Origin: CAZOWL01 sp964583605
Lineage (GTDB): Bacteria > Pseudomonadota > Gammaproteobacteria > Chromatiales > Chromatiaceae
Direction of reading: 5' to 3'
DNA length: 11,658 nucleotides
Assembly: GCA_964583605.1 (NCBI GenBank)
Contig: CAZOWL010000116.1
Location: forward strand, 1 to 11,658
The notes under the pieces were generated by a model. It saw nothing but the letters and a program-made list of their open reading frames with translations. It was not told the DNA's origin and made no database searches. The position numbers were made by a program, and so were the translations under genes. Below are positions 1 through 7,165 of this stretch, in pieces (positions within the stretch are counted from its first letter, which is position 1; each line of letters opens with the position of its first letter).

Positions 1-1506
1 CTTGCCGCGGACAAAAAATGGGATCTTCCCCAGCTCGCGCTCCGCTTCGGGGGTCCAACCAGGCATCGCCTCCGCGGTCGCCGGCTCGCGTGCCAGTGAA
101 GGCGATGGTGAGGCCGCTGTACCGCCTCGTTCGATCGCGTCTCGTGCGCCAGGCCGCTGCTCGACCTGACCGCCGAGATGCGACGGCGTCGCCGCATCAT
201 GAAACTCGAAATCCTCACGGAACATCGTGAGCAAGTGCTCTTCAAGCCCCATCATTAGCGGATGCACCCAGCTGTCGAAGATGACGTTTGCCCCTTCGAA
301 GCCCATTTGCGGGGAGTAGCGGGCCGGGAAGTCCTGCACATGCACGGGTGCCGAGATCACGGCACAGGGGATACCGAGCCGCTTGGCCGTATGGCGCTCC
401 ATCTGGGTCCCAAGGACCAGGTCCGGGTGCAGCTCCGCGACACGGGCCTCGACCTCGAGGTAGTCGTCGGTGACCAACGCCTGGACATCCAGCGCGCGCG
501 CCATCTCCCGGACTTCGCGTGCGAGCTCGCGGCTGTAGGTCCCGAGGCCAACAACCGTGAGGCCCAGCTCGTCCTTGGCGATACGCGCCGCGGCGAGCGC
601 GTGGGTGGCGTCGGCGAAGATAAACACCCGCTTGCCAGTGAGGTAGTTTGCATCCACGGACCGCGAGTACCAAGTCAGCCGCGATTCAAACGCGGCCTCA
701 TCGATATCGATCCCGGCGACAGTGGCCACCTCGCGCAGAAAGGCCTTGGTCGCCATGACGCCGATCGGCACCGTCCTCACGACCGGCTGCTTGAACTGCC
801 GCTCGAGCCAATCGCAGGCCAGCTCGGCCACCTCCGGGTAGAGGCAGATGTTGAAATCGGCCTCTGGTAGGCGGCGCAGGTCCTCGGGCGAGGCCCCAAG
901 GGGCGCGACGACGGCGACATCGACCCCGGCCGCGTCGAGCAGGCGCGTCACCTCGACGACATCGTCTCGGCAGCGAAAGCCGAGCGACGTGGCGCCGAGC
1001 AGATTGGCGCGCGGGCGCCGATCGCCGCCGCGCGCTGGGCGGGCGCCAGGTGCTGCTGACGTCTGCGAACCGAGAAGCCCGCGGATGAGATGGTAAAAGG
1101 CCTCGCTCGCCCCCCAATTCTCCTTGCGGCTGTAGGCGGAAAGCTCCAGCGGGATGACCGGCACCGGCAGACCGATACCGCGCGCCAGCGCCCCAGGCTG
1201 GTCCTGGATCAGCTCAGCCGTGCAGGTCTCACCGATCAGCATCGCCCGCGGGCGAAAGCGCTTATAGGTCGCCTCGAGCGTCGTCTTGACCAGCTCGGCC
1301 GTATCGGCCCCGAGGTCCCGGGCCTGGAAGGTCGTGTAGGTCACTGGCGGGCGCGAGGCGCGCCGCTCGATCATCGTGAACAGCAGATCGGCGTAAGTGT
1401 CCCCCTGAGGTGCGTGCAACACGCAATGCACACCTTCCATCGAGGCGGCGATGCGCATCGCGCCGATATGCGGTGGCCCTTCGTATGTCCAGACCGTCAG
1501 CTGCAT
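1..1506 (-). CDS. bchB: Light-independent protochlorophyllide reductase subunit B (3' end off window)
   Basis: BchB pairs with BchN as the NB component of dark-operative protochlorophyllide reductase (DPOR), which reduces ring D of protochlorophyllide without light; BchL supplies electrons. The frame is open from an ATG at 1506 to the window edge, giving 502 codons. The N-terminus (MQLTVWTYEGPPHIGAMR) is the family start. Asp36 in HAPQGDTYADLL matches the aspartate that is the fourth ligand of the NB [4Fe-4S] cluster. Cys95 (ETCTAEL) and Asp285 (SRSVDANYLTGKR, equivalent to the catalytic Asp274 of Rhodobacter) are also present. HVQDFPARYSPQMGFEGANV is strongly conserved. A variable Pro/Ala-rich linker (about 435-475) precedes the C-terminal piece ending IPFFVRGK, after which relatives have roughly 30 more residues. 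The start lies 4 bases past the bchN stop. The truncation comes from the window edge, not from mutation. Confidence 0.97.
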   Translation of the reverse strand, partial: MQLTVWTYEGPPHIGAMRIAASMEGVHCVLHAPQGDTYADLLFTMIERRASRPPVTYTTFQARDLGADTAELVKTTLEATYKRFRPRAMLIGETCTAELIQDQPGALARGIGLPVPVIPLELSAYSRKENWGASEAFYHLIRGLLGSQTSAAPGARPARGGDRRPRANLLGATSLGFRCRDDVVEVTRLLDAAGVDVAVVAPLGASPEDLRRLPEADFNICLYPEVAELACDWLERQFKQPVVRTVPIGVMATKAFLREVATVAGIDIDEAAFESRLTWYSRSVDANYLTGKRVFIFADATHALAAARIAKDELGLTVVGLGTYSRELAREVREMARALDVQALVTDDYLEVEARVAELHPDLVLGTQMERHTAKRLGIPCAVISAPVHVQDFPARYSPQMGFEGANVIFDSWVHPLMMGLEEHLLTMFREDFEFHDAATPSHLGGQVEQRPGARDAIERGGTAASPSPSLAREPATAEAMPGWTPEAERELGKIPFFVRGK

Positions 1507-1510
1507 CGTC

Positions 1511-2800
1511 TCAGGCCACCAGTCGTGCGCGACGCATGAGTGGGCGGGCGATGAGCTCGGCCAGGTCTCCGGCCTGATCGAAGCCCTGGATCGGCGCCAC
1601 GACGAACTCGATCGACCACTTCGTACACAGACCTTCGGCCTCCAGAGGATTGGCCAGACCGAGCCCGCAGACCGTCAGGTCCGGACGCTCGGCACGCAGC
1701 CGATCGAGCTGCTCCTCCAGGTCCTGACCCTCGACCAGCTTGACATTGGGAGGCATCTGCTTGAGCTCGGCATCCATCACCTTGCGGTCGAGATAGGGCA
1801 CGCCGACCTCGATCGGTCGCATGCCGCACTCACGCGCCAGGAACCGTGCGACAGGGATCTCGAGCTGTGACTCGGGCAGCAGACTAATCCGCTTTCCGGC
1901 AAGCCAATCGCGGTAGTGCGCAAGGCCGCGCTCGGCGCGGGCGACCGGCGCTTGGACCACGGCGTCGAACCGCTCCGGGGCCACGCCCCACGCCTCGGCG
2001 GCCGCCCGGAGCCACTCCCGCGTGCCCTCGACGCCGAGTGGGTAGAGGGCCGGCAGGTGCCTTGCCCCGCGCGCGATCAGCGCCCGTGCGGTCTGGCCCA
2101 GGAACGGCTGGGCGAGCAGGAAGCGCGTGCCGGGCCCAACCGGCGGCGGCTCGCTCGCGCGCCTCGGCGGGAAGAAATGGACCGGCCCGACACCCAGCTC
2201 ATCGAAGAGACGGGCGAATTGATCCTCGACGGTATCGGCGAGCGCCCCGACGACGAGCAGCGAGGCGTCCTCGGCCGGCCGAGCCGGCAAGGCGTCGAGC
2301 ATCGCGACGAGGCAGGTGTCCTCGCCTTGCGTAAAGGTCGTCTCTAGACCACTGCCCGTGAAGCTCAGCACCCGGACACGGCCTCGATGGACTGCGGCGA
2401 GGCGCTCGGCGGCCTTGTCCAGATCGAGCTTGATCACCTCTGACGGGCAGGAACCGACCAGGAAAAGCGTACCTATGTCCGGGCGCCGTTCGAGGAGCCT
2501 CGCCACGACACGGTCGAGCTCCTCGTTGCAATCGGCCAGGCCCGCCAGGTCGCGCTCCTCGAGGACCGCGGTGGCAAAGCGGGGCTCGGCGAAGATCATC
2601 ACGCCGGCAGCCGACTGGATCAGGTGCGCACAGGTCCGCGACCCGACGACCAGAAAGAAGGCGTCTTGGATCTTGCGGTGGAGCCAGACGATGGCCGCAA
2701 GCCCGCAGAAGACCTCTCGCTGACCTTGCTCGTGACGCGGCTCGAGGCCGCTGCAGCCAGCGCTCGCTGCGGCCCGTGACCCGGCCCCGTGACGACTCAT
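1511..2800 (-). CDS. bchN: Light-independent protochlorophyllide reductase subunit N
   Basis: This 429-residue protein is the second subunit of the DPOR NB complex; it contributes three cysteines to the [4Fe-4S] cluster and helps bind protochlorophyllide. Cys32 (EVFCGLAAIVWLHRKIQDAF), Cys57 (GSRTCAHLIQSAAG) and Cys118 (LVGSCPSEVIKLDL) match Cys26, Cys51 and Cys112 of Rhodobacter capsulatus BchN with a constant offset of six. SFTGSGLETTFTQGEDTCL and the C-terminal GLGLANPLEAEGLCTKWSIE are also family signatures. The frame stays open upstream into bchF, but the ATG at 2800 overlaps the bchF stop by four bases (ATGA) and gives the normal family length, so I chose it. Translation is probably coupled to bchF, and bchB follows after 4 bases. 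Confidence 0.97.
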   Translation of the reverse strand: MSRHGAGSRAAASAGCSGLEPRHEQGQREVFCGLAAIVWLHRKIQDAFFLVVGSRTCAHLIQSAAGVMIFAEPRFATAVLEERDLAGLADCNEELDRVVARLLERRPDIGTLFLVGSCPSEVIKLDLDKAAERLAAVHRGRVRVLSFTGSGLETTFTQGEDTCLVAMLDALPARPAEDASLLVVGALADTVEDQFARLFDELGVGPVHFFPPRRASEPPPVGPGTRFLLAQPFLGQTARALIARGARHLPALYPLGVEGTREWLRAAAEAWGVAPERFDAVVQAPVARAERGLAHYRDWLAGKRISLLPESQLEIPVARFLARECGMRPIEVGVPYLDRKVMDAELKQMPPNVKLVEGQDLEEQLDRLRAERPDLTVCGLGLANPLEAEGLCTKWSIEFVVAPIQGFDQAGDLAELIARPLMRRARLVA

Positions 2801-3306
2801 TCGGCCACCCCGAGGGGCCCAGCCGGATCCGACAGCTGCTGCTGCAGCCGAGCGGCGCGCAGCTTCAGCAAAAACTGTGTGGCGTTGATCACGTAGGTCA
2901 GATAGGCAGCTAGCGCGACATACATCTGCAGTTGCGGCTCGACGCCCAGGAAGAGGGTCACGAGATAGGCCGTGTGAAGCGCGATCACCAGCATGCTGAA
3001 CACGTCCTCCCAAAAGAAAGGACGCGCGAACAGATAGACGCCAAAGACCTCCTTCTCCCAGATCGCCCCGGTGATCATGATCGTATACAGGACGAGCGTC
3101 TTGATGACGACCGAGGCGGTCGCCGCCTCGAATCCCTCGCCTGCGGCCAGATAGCGCAGCACCAGCGCCAAGCTCACCAGGAAGACAAGAAACTGCAGCG
3201 GCGCGAGCACGCCTTGCACCAGCGTCCATCGCGAGGCATCGCGCCGGCGACGCTCCTCGGGCGTGTAGAGGGGGGGCTTTGCAGTGGGCAGGGCCCGGCG
3301 TGACAT
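2797..3306 (-). CDS. bchF: 3-vinyl bacteriochlorophyllide hydratase
   Basis: BchF adds water to the 3-vinyl group of the chlorin, giving the 3-hydroxyethyl form that BchC later oxidises to the acetyl group of bacteriochlorophyll a. The product is 169 residues, normal for the family. It begins with a basic stretch and the signature LYTPEERRRRDAS near residues 13-26, followed by about four hydrophobic segments (FLVFLVSLALVLRYL; VIKTLVLYTIMITGAIWEK; DVFSMLVIALHTAYLVTLFLG; MYVALAAYLTYVINATQFL), so it should sit in the membrane. The frame extends upstream to 3378, but that start would lie inside the -35 element. The ATG at 3306 has GAGAG about 5-8 bases upstream and gives the expected N-terminus. 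It is the first gene of bchF-bchN-bchB and overlaps bchN by four bases. Confidence 0.95.
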   Translation of the reverse strand: MSRRALPTAKPPLYTPEERRRRDASRWTLVQGVLAPLQFLVFLVSLALVLRYLAAGEGFEAATASVVIKTLVLYTIMITGAIWEKEVFGVYLFARPFFWEDVFSMLVIALHTAYLVTLFLGVEPQLQMYVALAAYLTYVINATQFLLKLRAARLQQQLSDPAGPLGVAE

Positions 3307-3349
3307 CGTATGACTCTCGTTCTCGCGGCGCGGCCTGTCGCGTACTGCG

Positions 3350-3378
3350 ACTCTAGAAGGGTCGAGCAAAACTGTCAA
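3350..3378 (-). promoter_or_regulatory. Sigma70-like promoter of bchF
   Basis: On the minus strand TTGACA (3373-3378) is followed by a 17-base spacer and TAGAGT (3350-3355, four of six to TATAAT). This places a transcript start about 35-40 bases before the bchF ATG at 3306. The perfect -35 and ideal spacing make this a good call, although no transcript start is seen directly. An inverted repeat (GTCAAC at 3374-3379, GTTGAC at 3400-3405) overlaps the -35, so a regulator may bind here. A TGT-N12-ACA (PpsR/CrtJ) site is matched only in five of six bases (TGT-N12-ACG from 3373), so I do not assign one. Confidence 0.6.
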
Positions 3379-3605
3379 CCAAACCTAACGTAAACATTAG
3401 TTGACGGGCACCGCAACAGGGTGCGCCAAATCGCGGAAGGCGTAAGCGATATCGGCTGCCGCCGAGTGCACGCTGAGGTAGGAGAACGCCCCGATCCTGG
3501 CACGAACCCAACACGGCTTCTCGGATGCCGTGGCGCCGGCTGCGTCCTGTGAGAGCGAAGAATAGCCGCTTCGCGGTGTCCCTTGCCTTGCCATAGATCA
3601 ATCGG
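3379..3605. other. bioD-bchF intergenic region with one unrecognised short frame
   Basis: About 300 bases separate the bioD stop from the bchF start. The left part is the bchF promoter. The rest holds no gene I recognise. A 65-codon minus-strand frame (3397-3594, start MARQGTPRSGY, end DLAHPVAVPVN) starts 11 bases after the bioD stop but has no visible ribosome binding site. Its second half (RIGAFSYLSVHSAAADIAYAF) looks protein-like and uses mostly G or C at third positions, so it may be a remnant or an undescribed small gene. Short inverted repeats occur (ATCGG-TCAG-CCGAT at the bioD end; CCGC-TTC-GCGG near 3565), but no U-run follows them. I therefore cannot call a terminator, and read-through from the biotin operon into bchF is possible. 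Confidence 0.4.
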
Positions 3606-4280
3606 TCAGCCGATCGCCGAGCGCTCCAACCGGCCCGCGACGATGATCGGCTCCAGGCTAGCGAGATGTGGCACAAGTCCCAGACAAGGGGCCTCGATCA
3701 AGGATCGGAGCGTCGCGACGTTCTCGTTCATAGCGGCCATCTCGCGGTCGATCTGATTGCCGACCCAGCCGGCCAGCTGCAGGCCGTCCCGGCGGATGGC
3801 GGCCGCGCTCAGCAACGCATGATTGAGGCACCCGAGCTTGAGCCCGACGACCAGGATGACCGGCAGCCCTAGGCGCTTCGGCAAATCAGAGACAAATCGT
3901 CCGTCCCCCAAAGGCACGCGCCAACCGCCCACGCCCTCGACGACAACGAGCTCGGCTTGGTCGGCGAGCTCCGCAAAGGCCGCCTCGATCACCGACAGGT
4001 CGATGCGTGTGCCGACACGCTCGCCGGCGATATGGGGCGCAATCGCCGGCATCAAGGCGTAAGGATTGACACGCTCGTACGGGACAAGGCAGCTGCCTTG
4101 CATCTGGAGCCGCTCGGCATCCGGATTGCGCAGACCGGACGGCCCCAGGACACAGCCCGAGGCGACGGGCTTCATCCCGAGCACCTGCCGGCCCTCGGCC
4201 TGCGCGGCCGCCATCAACCCCAGCGCGACCTCGGTCTTGCCGCAGCCGGTGTCGGTCCCTGTGACGAACAGCCCTGCCAT
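3606..4280 (-). CDS. bioD: ATP-dependent dethiobiotin synthetase
   Basis: BioD carboxylates 7,8-diaminopelargonate with CO2 and ATP to close the ureido ring of dethiobiotin, the step before BioB. The 224-residue length matches the family. The P-loop GTDTGCGKT lies at 8-16 with Lys15. Lys37 in GMKPVASG and Glu115 in VVEGVGGW fall at the same positions as the active-site residues of the E. coli enzyme. AGWVGNQID near 180 corresponds to the nucleotide-binding region. It is the last gene of the biotin operon; its ATG shares one base with the bioC stop (TAATG), which suggests translational coupling. The protein should be a soluble cytoplasmic dimer. Confidence 0.97.
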   Translation of the reverse strand: MAGLFVTGTDTGCGKTEVALGLMAAAQAEGRQVLGMKPVASGCVLGPSGLRNPDAERLQMQGSCLVPYERVNPYALMPAIAPHIAGERVGTRIDLSVIEAAFAELADQAELVVVEGVGGWRVPLGDGRFVSDLPKRLGLPVILVVGLKLGCLNHALLSAAAIRRDGLQLAGWVGNQIDREMAAMNENVATLRSLIEAPCLGLVPHLASLEPIIVAGRLERSAIG

Positions 4281-5152
4281 TATCCCCGAGTTGCCGCTGC
4301 CGTCCGCCGCAGCGCATCGAGCGGCACCGCAACGCCGCCAGCGACCGGTTTCTGCGCCGGTACCCAGGCCGAGCCGTAGACGACCTCGTAGCTGGCCGGC
4401 AGACGCCCGTCCTGGCGATAGGCCTCGTAGGCCGCCTCTAGAGAGGCCAGCCGGCCTCGCCCGGTCAAGCCGCGGGGCCGGCGGCTCAGGACATTATGGG
4501 CGCCCAGCAGCTTCAGGTCGCGCATGAGATCCCGAGCCCGGCCATAGGTCAGGGTCAGGCGCTCGACATCCATCACCGGTTCGGCGAAGCGTGTCCGCAC
4601 CAAGGCATCGCCGATGTCGTGCATGTCAACGAAGGTGCCCACGTGCACTTGGTCATCGGCGCTCGCCCAGGCGGCCCGGAGCTCCAGCAAGGTATCCGGG
4701 CCGAAGGTCGAGAACAGCAGCAAACCCCCGGGGCGAAGGACACGTAGACACTCCTGAAGGCTCCGCTCCAAGTCGTTGCACCATTGCAGCGTTGCGTTCG
4801 AGAAGATCAGATCGACCGAGCCCCCGGCCAGCGGCAGGCTCTCGACATCGGCACAGAGGCACTGAGGTCGCCGCGGCCAACGGCTGCGGCGCCTGGCCTG
4901 ATGCAGCATGCCCTCGGCGAAGTCAAGCGCCAGGATCCGGGCTCGCGGGTACCGCCGTTGCAGCCCGTTGAGTGCATAGCCGGTTCCTGCGCCCAGGTCC
5001 AGCACCTGACGCGGCTGCAACCGGATGTAGTCAAGGCGCTCGAGCATCCGGTCGGCGATCTCGCGCTGTAGGACCGCGACCTCGTCATAGCCCTTCGCGG
5101 CACGGTTAAAGGCGCGCCGGGCGGCACCCTTGTCGATGGCCACCGAATTCAC
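4280..5152 (-). CDS. bioC: Malonyl-[acyl-carrier protein] O-methyltransferase
   Basis: BioC methylates malonyl-ACP with SAM so that it can prime fatty-acid synthesis and be extended to pimeloyl-ACP methyl ester. The 290-residue product is a class I SAM methyltransferase. The N-terminal RRAFNRAAKGYDEVAVLQRE is typical of BioC; motif I DLGAGTGYA is at 52-60, LALDFAEGML at about 74-83, ADVESLPLAGGSVDLIFSN at about 101-119, and then LRVLRPGGLLLFSTFGPDTL. FGPDTLLELR and the DLK..GAHN segment are BioC features that separate it from general ubiE-like methyltransferases. It starts with GTG at 5152, overlapping the bioH stop by four bases (GTGA), behind a strong ribosome binding site. The adjacent bioH removes the methyl ester BioC installs. 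Confidence 0.95.
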   Translation of the reverse strand: MNSVAIDKGAARRAFNRAAKGYDEVAVLQREIADRMLERLDYIRLQPRQVLDLGAGTGYALNGLQRRYPRARILALDFAEGMLHQARRRSRWPRRPQCLCADVESLPLAGGSVDLIFSNATLQWCNDLERSLQECLRVLRPGGLLLFSTFGPDTLLELRAAWASADDQVHVGTFVDMHDIGDALVRTRFAEPVMDVERLTLTYGRARDLMRDLKLLGAHNVLSRRPRGLTGRGRLASLEAAYEAYRQDGRLPASYEVVYGSAWVPAQKPVAGGVAVPLDALRRTAAATRG

Positions 5153-5925
5153 AACAGGACCTCCGTGAGAAAGGACTCCATCGCCACGGCGAACTCCTCA
5201 GGATGAGAGACGAAGGGGGCGTGGCCAGCGCCAGCGATGGTGTGGATGCGCGCACTCGGCAACAGCTCCGCGACGCGCTCACCGAGGGGCGCTGGGACGA
5301 GATTGTCGCGGCTGCCGAAGAGCCATAGGCTCGGGCAGCGGATGCCACCAAGCTGGGCACGCAGGTCGCTTTCGCGCAGCAGCTGCAGCCCATGTGCCAA
5401 GGCCCGCGGATCAGCCGGGGGATGGCGGCCGACCTCAGCGTGCAGCCGCCGCAGCGTCGCCAGCGCGGCCTCGCTGCCCCGCACCTGGAGGGCGAGAAAA
5501 CGATCGAGGGTGCCGATAGGATCCGCGACCATGTGGCCCTGGAACTGATCCAACGTGCCGACTGGCATCGCCAGCGGCCAATCCCGAGCGCGCGTGAACC
5601 GCGGCGTGGTCGTGATCAGAATCAGGCCGCAGAGCCGCTCTGGAGCCCGTAGCGCCGCGGCCAAGCTCAACAGGCCACCGAGGGACCAACCGACCCAGAT
5701 CGCCCGCGGCGGCGCCATCGCCAGACAAGCCTCCGCCCAGGCCGCAAGCACCGGTCGGTCCAAATCGAGCGGGCTACCCCCATGACCCGGCAGAGCGATG
5801 CGATGCTGCCGGCCTCGCCCTTCCAGGGTCGGCGGCAGCCCCTCCCAAACACCCGTGTTCATGCCCCAACCGTGCAGCAGCACAAAGTCCGCACCCTGAC
5901 CGCGACGCTCGACGACGAGACTCAC
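5149..5925 (-). CDS. bioH: Pimeloyl-[acyl-carrier protein] methyl ester esterase
   Basis: BioH is an alpha/beta hydrolase that cleaves the methyl ester of pimeloyl-ACP, ending chain extension and releasing the substrate for BioF. The 258-residue product has the oxyanion-side motif LLHGWGMN at 16-23, the nucleophile elbow GWSLGG with Ser81, Asp207 in GSRDNLVPA and His235 in GAGHAPFVSHPEEF. Asp207 and His235 have the same numbers as in E. coli BioH (catalytic Ser82 there). The frame is open further upstream inside bioF, but the GTG at 5925 overlaps the bioF stop by four bases (GTGA) and has GGAGG (5933-5937) seven bases before it. It also gives the usual length and N-terminus. Co-location with bioC argues for the biotin role rather than a generic esterase. 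Confidence 0.95.
   Translation of the reverse strand: MSLVVERRGQGADFVLLHGWGMNTGVWEGLPPTLEGRGRQHRIALPGHGGSPLDLDRPVLAAWAEACLAMAPPRAIWVGWSLGGLLSLAAALRAPERLCGLILITTTPRFTRARDWPLAMPVGTLDQFQGHMVADPIGTLDRFLALQVRGSEAALATLRRLHAEVGRHPPADPRALAHGLQLLRESDLRAQLGGIRCPSLWLFGSRDNLVPAPLGERVAELLPSARIHTIAGAGHAPFVSHPEEFAVAMESFLTEVLL
5159..5164 (-). promoter_or_regulatory. Ribosome binding site of bioC
   Basis: The minus strand reads GGAGGT, then six bases, then GTG at 5152. This near-perfect Shine-Dalgarno supports the GTG start inside the bioH 3' end over the later codons. Confidence 0.75.
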
Positions 5926-7118
5926 TCTCCGTCCTCCCGCACCGTGCCGTCCAGGGCCTCCAGCAGACGGTCGACATCCCTCGCCTCGTGCGCAGCCGAG
6001 AGGGTGATCCGCAGGCGGGCGCTGCACTCGGGCACGGTCGGCGGACGGATCGCCGGCACCAAGATCCCGGCCCGCTCGAGCCGCGTGCTCCATCGCAGGG
6101 CACGCTCGGCGGAGCCGGCTATCAACGGCTGGATCGGCGTCGGCGAATCCACCAACGGCAAGCCGAGCTGGGCCGCTCCCGCGCGCAACCGGGCGATCAG
6201 GTCTCGGAGCCGCTCGCGACGCCATCCCTCGCGCTCGGCGAGCGACAGGGCGACGCGAGTGGCCTCGGCTAAGGCCGGCGGCGGCGCCGTCGTATAGATG
6301 TAGCTGCGGGCACGCTGAATCAGCGTCTCGATGACCTCCTCCGAGCCGGCGACAAAGGCACCGAAGGTGCCGAACGCCTTACCCAACGTGCCCATCAGGA
6401 TGAGCCCGGGATGCGCGCCGAGACCCCAGTGCTCCAGGCTCCCGCGGCCCGAGGCGCCGAGGACACCGAGTCCGTGGGCGTCGTCGACGAGGAGCCAGGC
6501 GCCGGCCTCGCCGGCGACCTCCGCCAGGGCCGGGAGCGGTGCCAGGTCTCCATCCATGCTGAAGACGCCGTCGGTGGCGATCAGGCTCGCTGAGCGGCTG
6601 CCGAGGCGGCGGATGAGATCCGGCACGTCGCCATGAGCGTAACGCTGCAGCCGAGCCCGCGACAGAAGCGCACCATCGATCAGGGAAGCATGGTTCAATC
6701 GGTCCTCCCAGATCGCCCCCCCGCGACCGCAAAGCGCAGAGATGAGGCCAAGGTTGGCCATATAGCCGGTCGAGAAGAGCAGCGCGCGCGGCATTCCGGT
6801 GTACGCGGCGAGTGCCTCCTCGAGCGCTTGATGGGCCGCGCTGTGGCCGCTCACCAAATGGGCCGCGCCGCTGCCGACGCCCCAACGCGCCCCGCCCCGT
6901 TGCAACGCGCCGATCAGGTCCGGGTGCGCGGCGAGACCGAGGTAGTCATTGCTGCAGAAGGCGAGCATTTCCCGCCCGTCGACCGCGACCCACGGTCGCT
7001 GCGGCCCTTCAAGGAGTCGCCGGGAACGGTAGCACTGTGTCGAGCGCTGCCGCTCGAGCTCACCGCGTAGATCGCGTCTCACGCGACCATGGGCCCGATC
7101 CCAGTCCACTGTCGGCAT
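5922..7118 (-). CDS. bioF: 8-amino-7-oxononanoate synthase
   Basis: BioF is a PLP enzyme that condenses pimeloyl-ACP (or -CoA) with L-alanine, giving 8-amino-7-oxononanoate and CO2. The 398-residue product shows FCSNDYLGLAAHP (54-66), GSGAAHLVSGHSAAHQALE (82-100), His143 in LNHASLIDG that stacks on the cofactor, VDDAHGLGVLG (211-221) with the aspartate that contacts the pyridine nitrogen, and LGKAFGTFGAF, in which Lys247 should form the Schiff base. The C-terminal RLRITLSAAHE is also typical. The frame is open back to a GTG at 7199 inside bioB. I chose the ATG at 7118 because it gives the family N-terminus (MPTVDWDRAHGRVRRDL). That ATG has no clear Shine-Dalgarno and sits in an unusual tandem repeat, so the start is the weakest in the operon. 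Confidence 0.95.
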   Translation of the reverse strand: MPTVDWDRAHGRVRRDLRGELERQRSTQCYRSRRLLEGPQRPWVAVDGREMLAFCSNDYLGLAAHPDLIGALQRGGARWGVGSGAAHLVSGHSAAHQALEEALAAYTGMPRALLFSTGYMANLGLISALCGRGGAIWEDRLNHASLIDGALLSRARLQRYAHGDVPDLIRRLGSRSASLIATDGVFSMDGDLAPLPALAEVAGEAGAWLLVDDAHGLGVLGASGRGSLEHWGLGAHPGLILMGTLGKAFGTFGAFVAGSEEVIETLIQRARSYIYTTAPPPALAEATRVALSLAEREGWRRERLRDLIARLRAGAAQLGLPLVDSPTPIQPLIAGSAERALRWSTRLERAGILVPAIRPPTVPECSARLRITLSAAHEARDVDRLLEALDGTVREDGE

Positions 7119-7140
7119 CTGTCGGCATCTGTCCCCATCG
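7111..7140. repeat. 10-base tandem repeat over the bioF start
   Basis: The plus strand has two perfect copies of GTCGGCATCT (7111-7120, 7121-7130) and a third copy with seven of ten matches (7131-7140). On the minus strand each copy begins with ATG, so three ATGs stand ten bases apart in three different frames, at 7138, 7128 and 7118. Only the one at 7118 is in the bioF frame. The other two open frames of about 20 codons that then stop. Confidence 0.8.
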
Positions 7141-7165
7141 TCGGAACACAGCAGAGGCGCATGCC

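Noticed and set aside
262..870. Long plus-strand open frame of 202 codons.
   Set aside because: It lies wholly antisense to bchB, whose catalytic and cluster residues are intact; GC-rich DNA commonly leaves such shadows open.
2801..3229. Extension of the bchN frame upstream, giving a 572-residue protein.
   Set aside because: This stretch is bchF read in another frame; the ATG at 2800 overlaps the bchF stop and gives the normal BchN length.
3373..3390. Possible PpsR/CrtJ site TGT-N12-ACA at the bchF promoter.
   Set aside because: Only five of six defined bases match (TGT-N12-ACG), and there is no paired second site.
3600..3613. Terminator at the bioD stop (ATCGG-TCAG-CCGAT).
   Set aside because: The stem is only five base pairs and overlaps the bioD stop, with no U-run after it.
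5926..6225. Upstream extension of bioH to 358 residues.
   Set aside because: The extra part is low-complexity Ala/Arg/Gly/Pro sequence antisense-like in character and lies in another frame of bioF; the GTG at 5925 fits E. coli BioH numbering and has a ribosome binding site.
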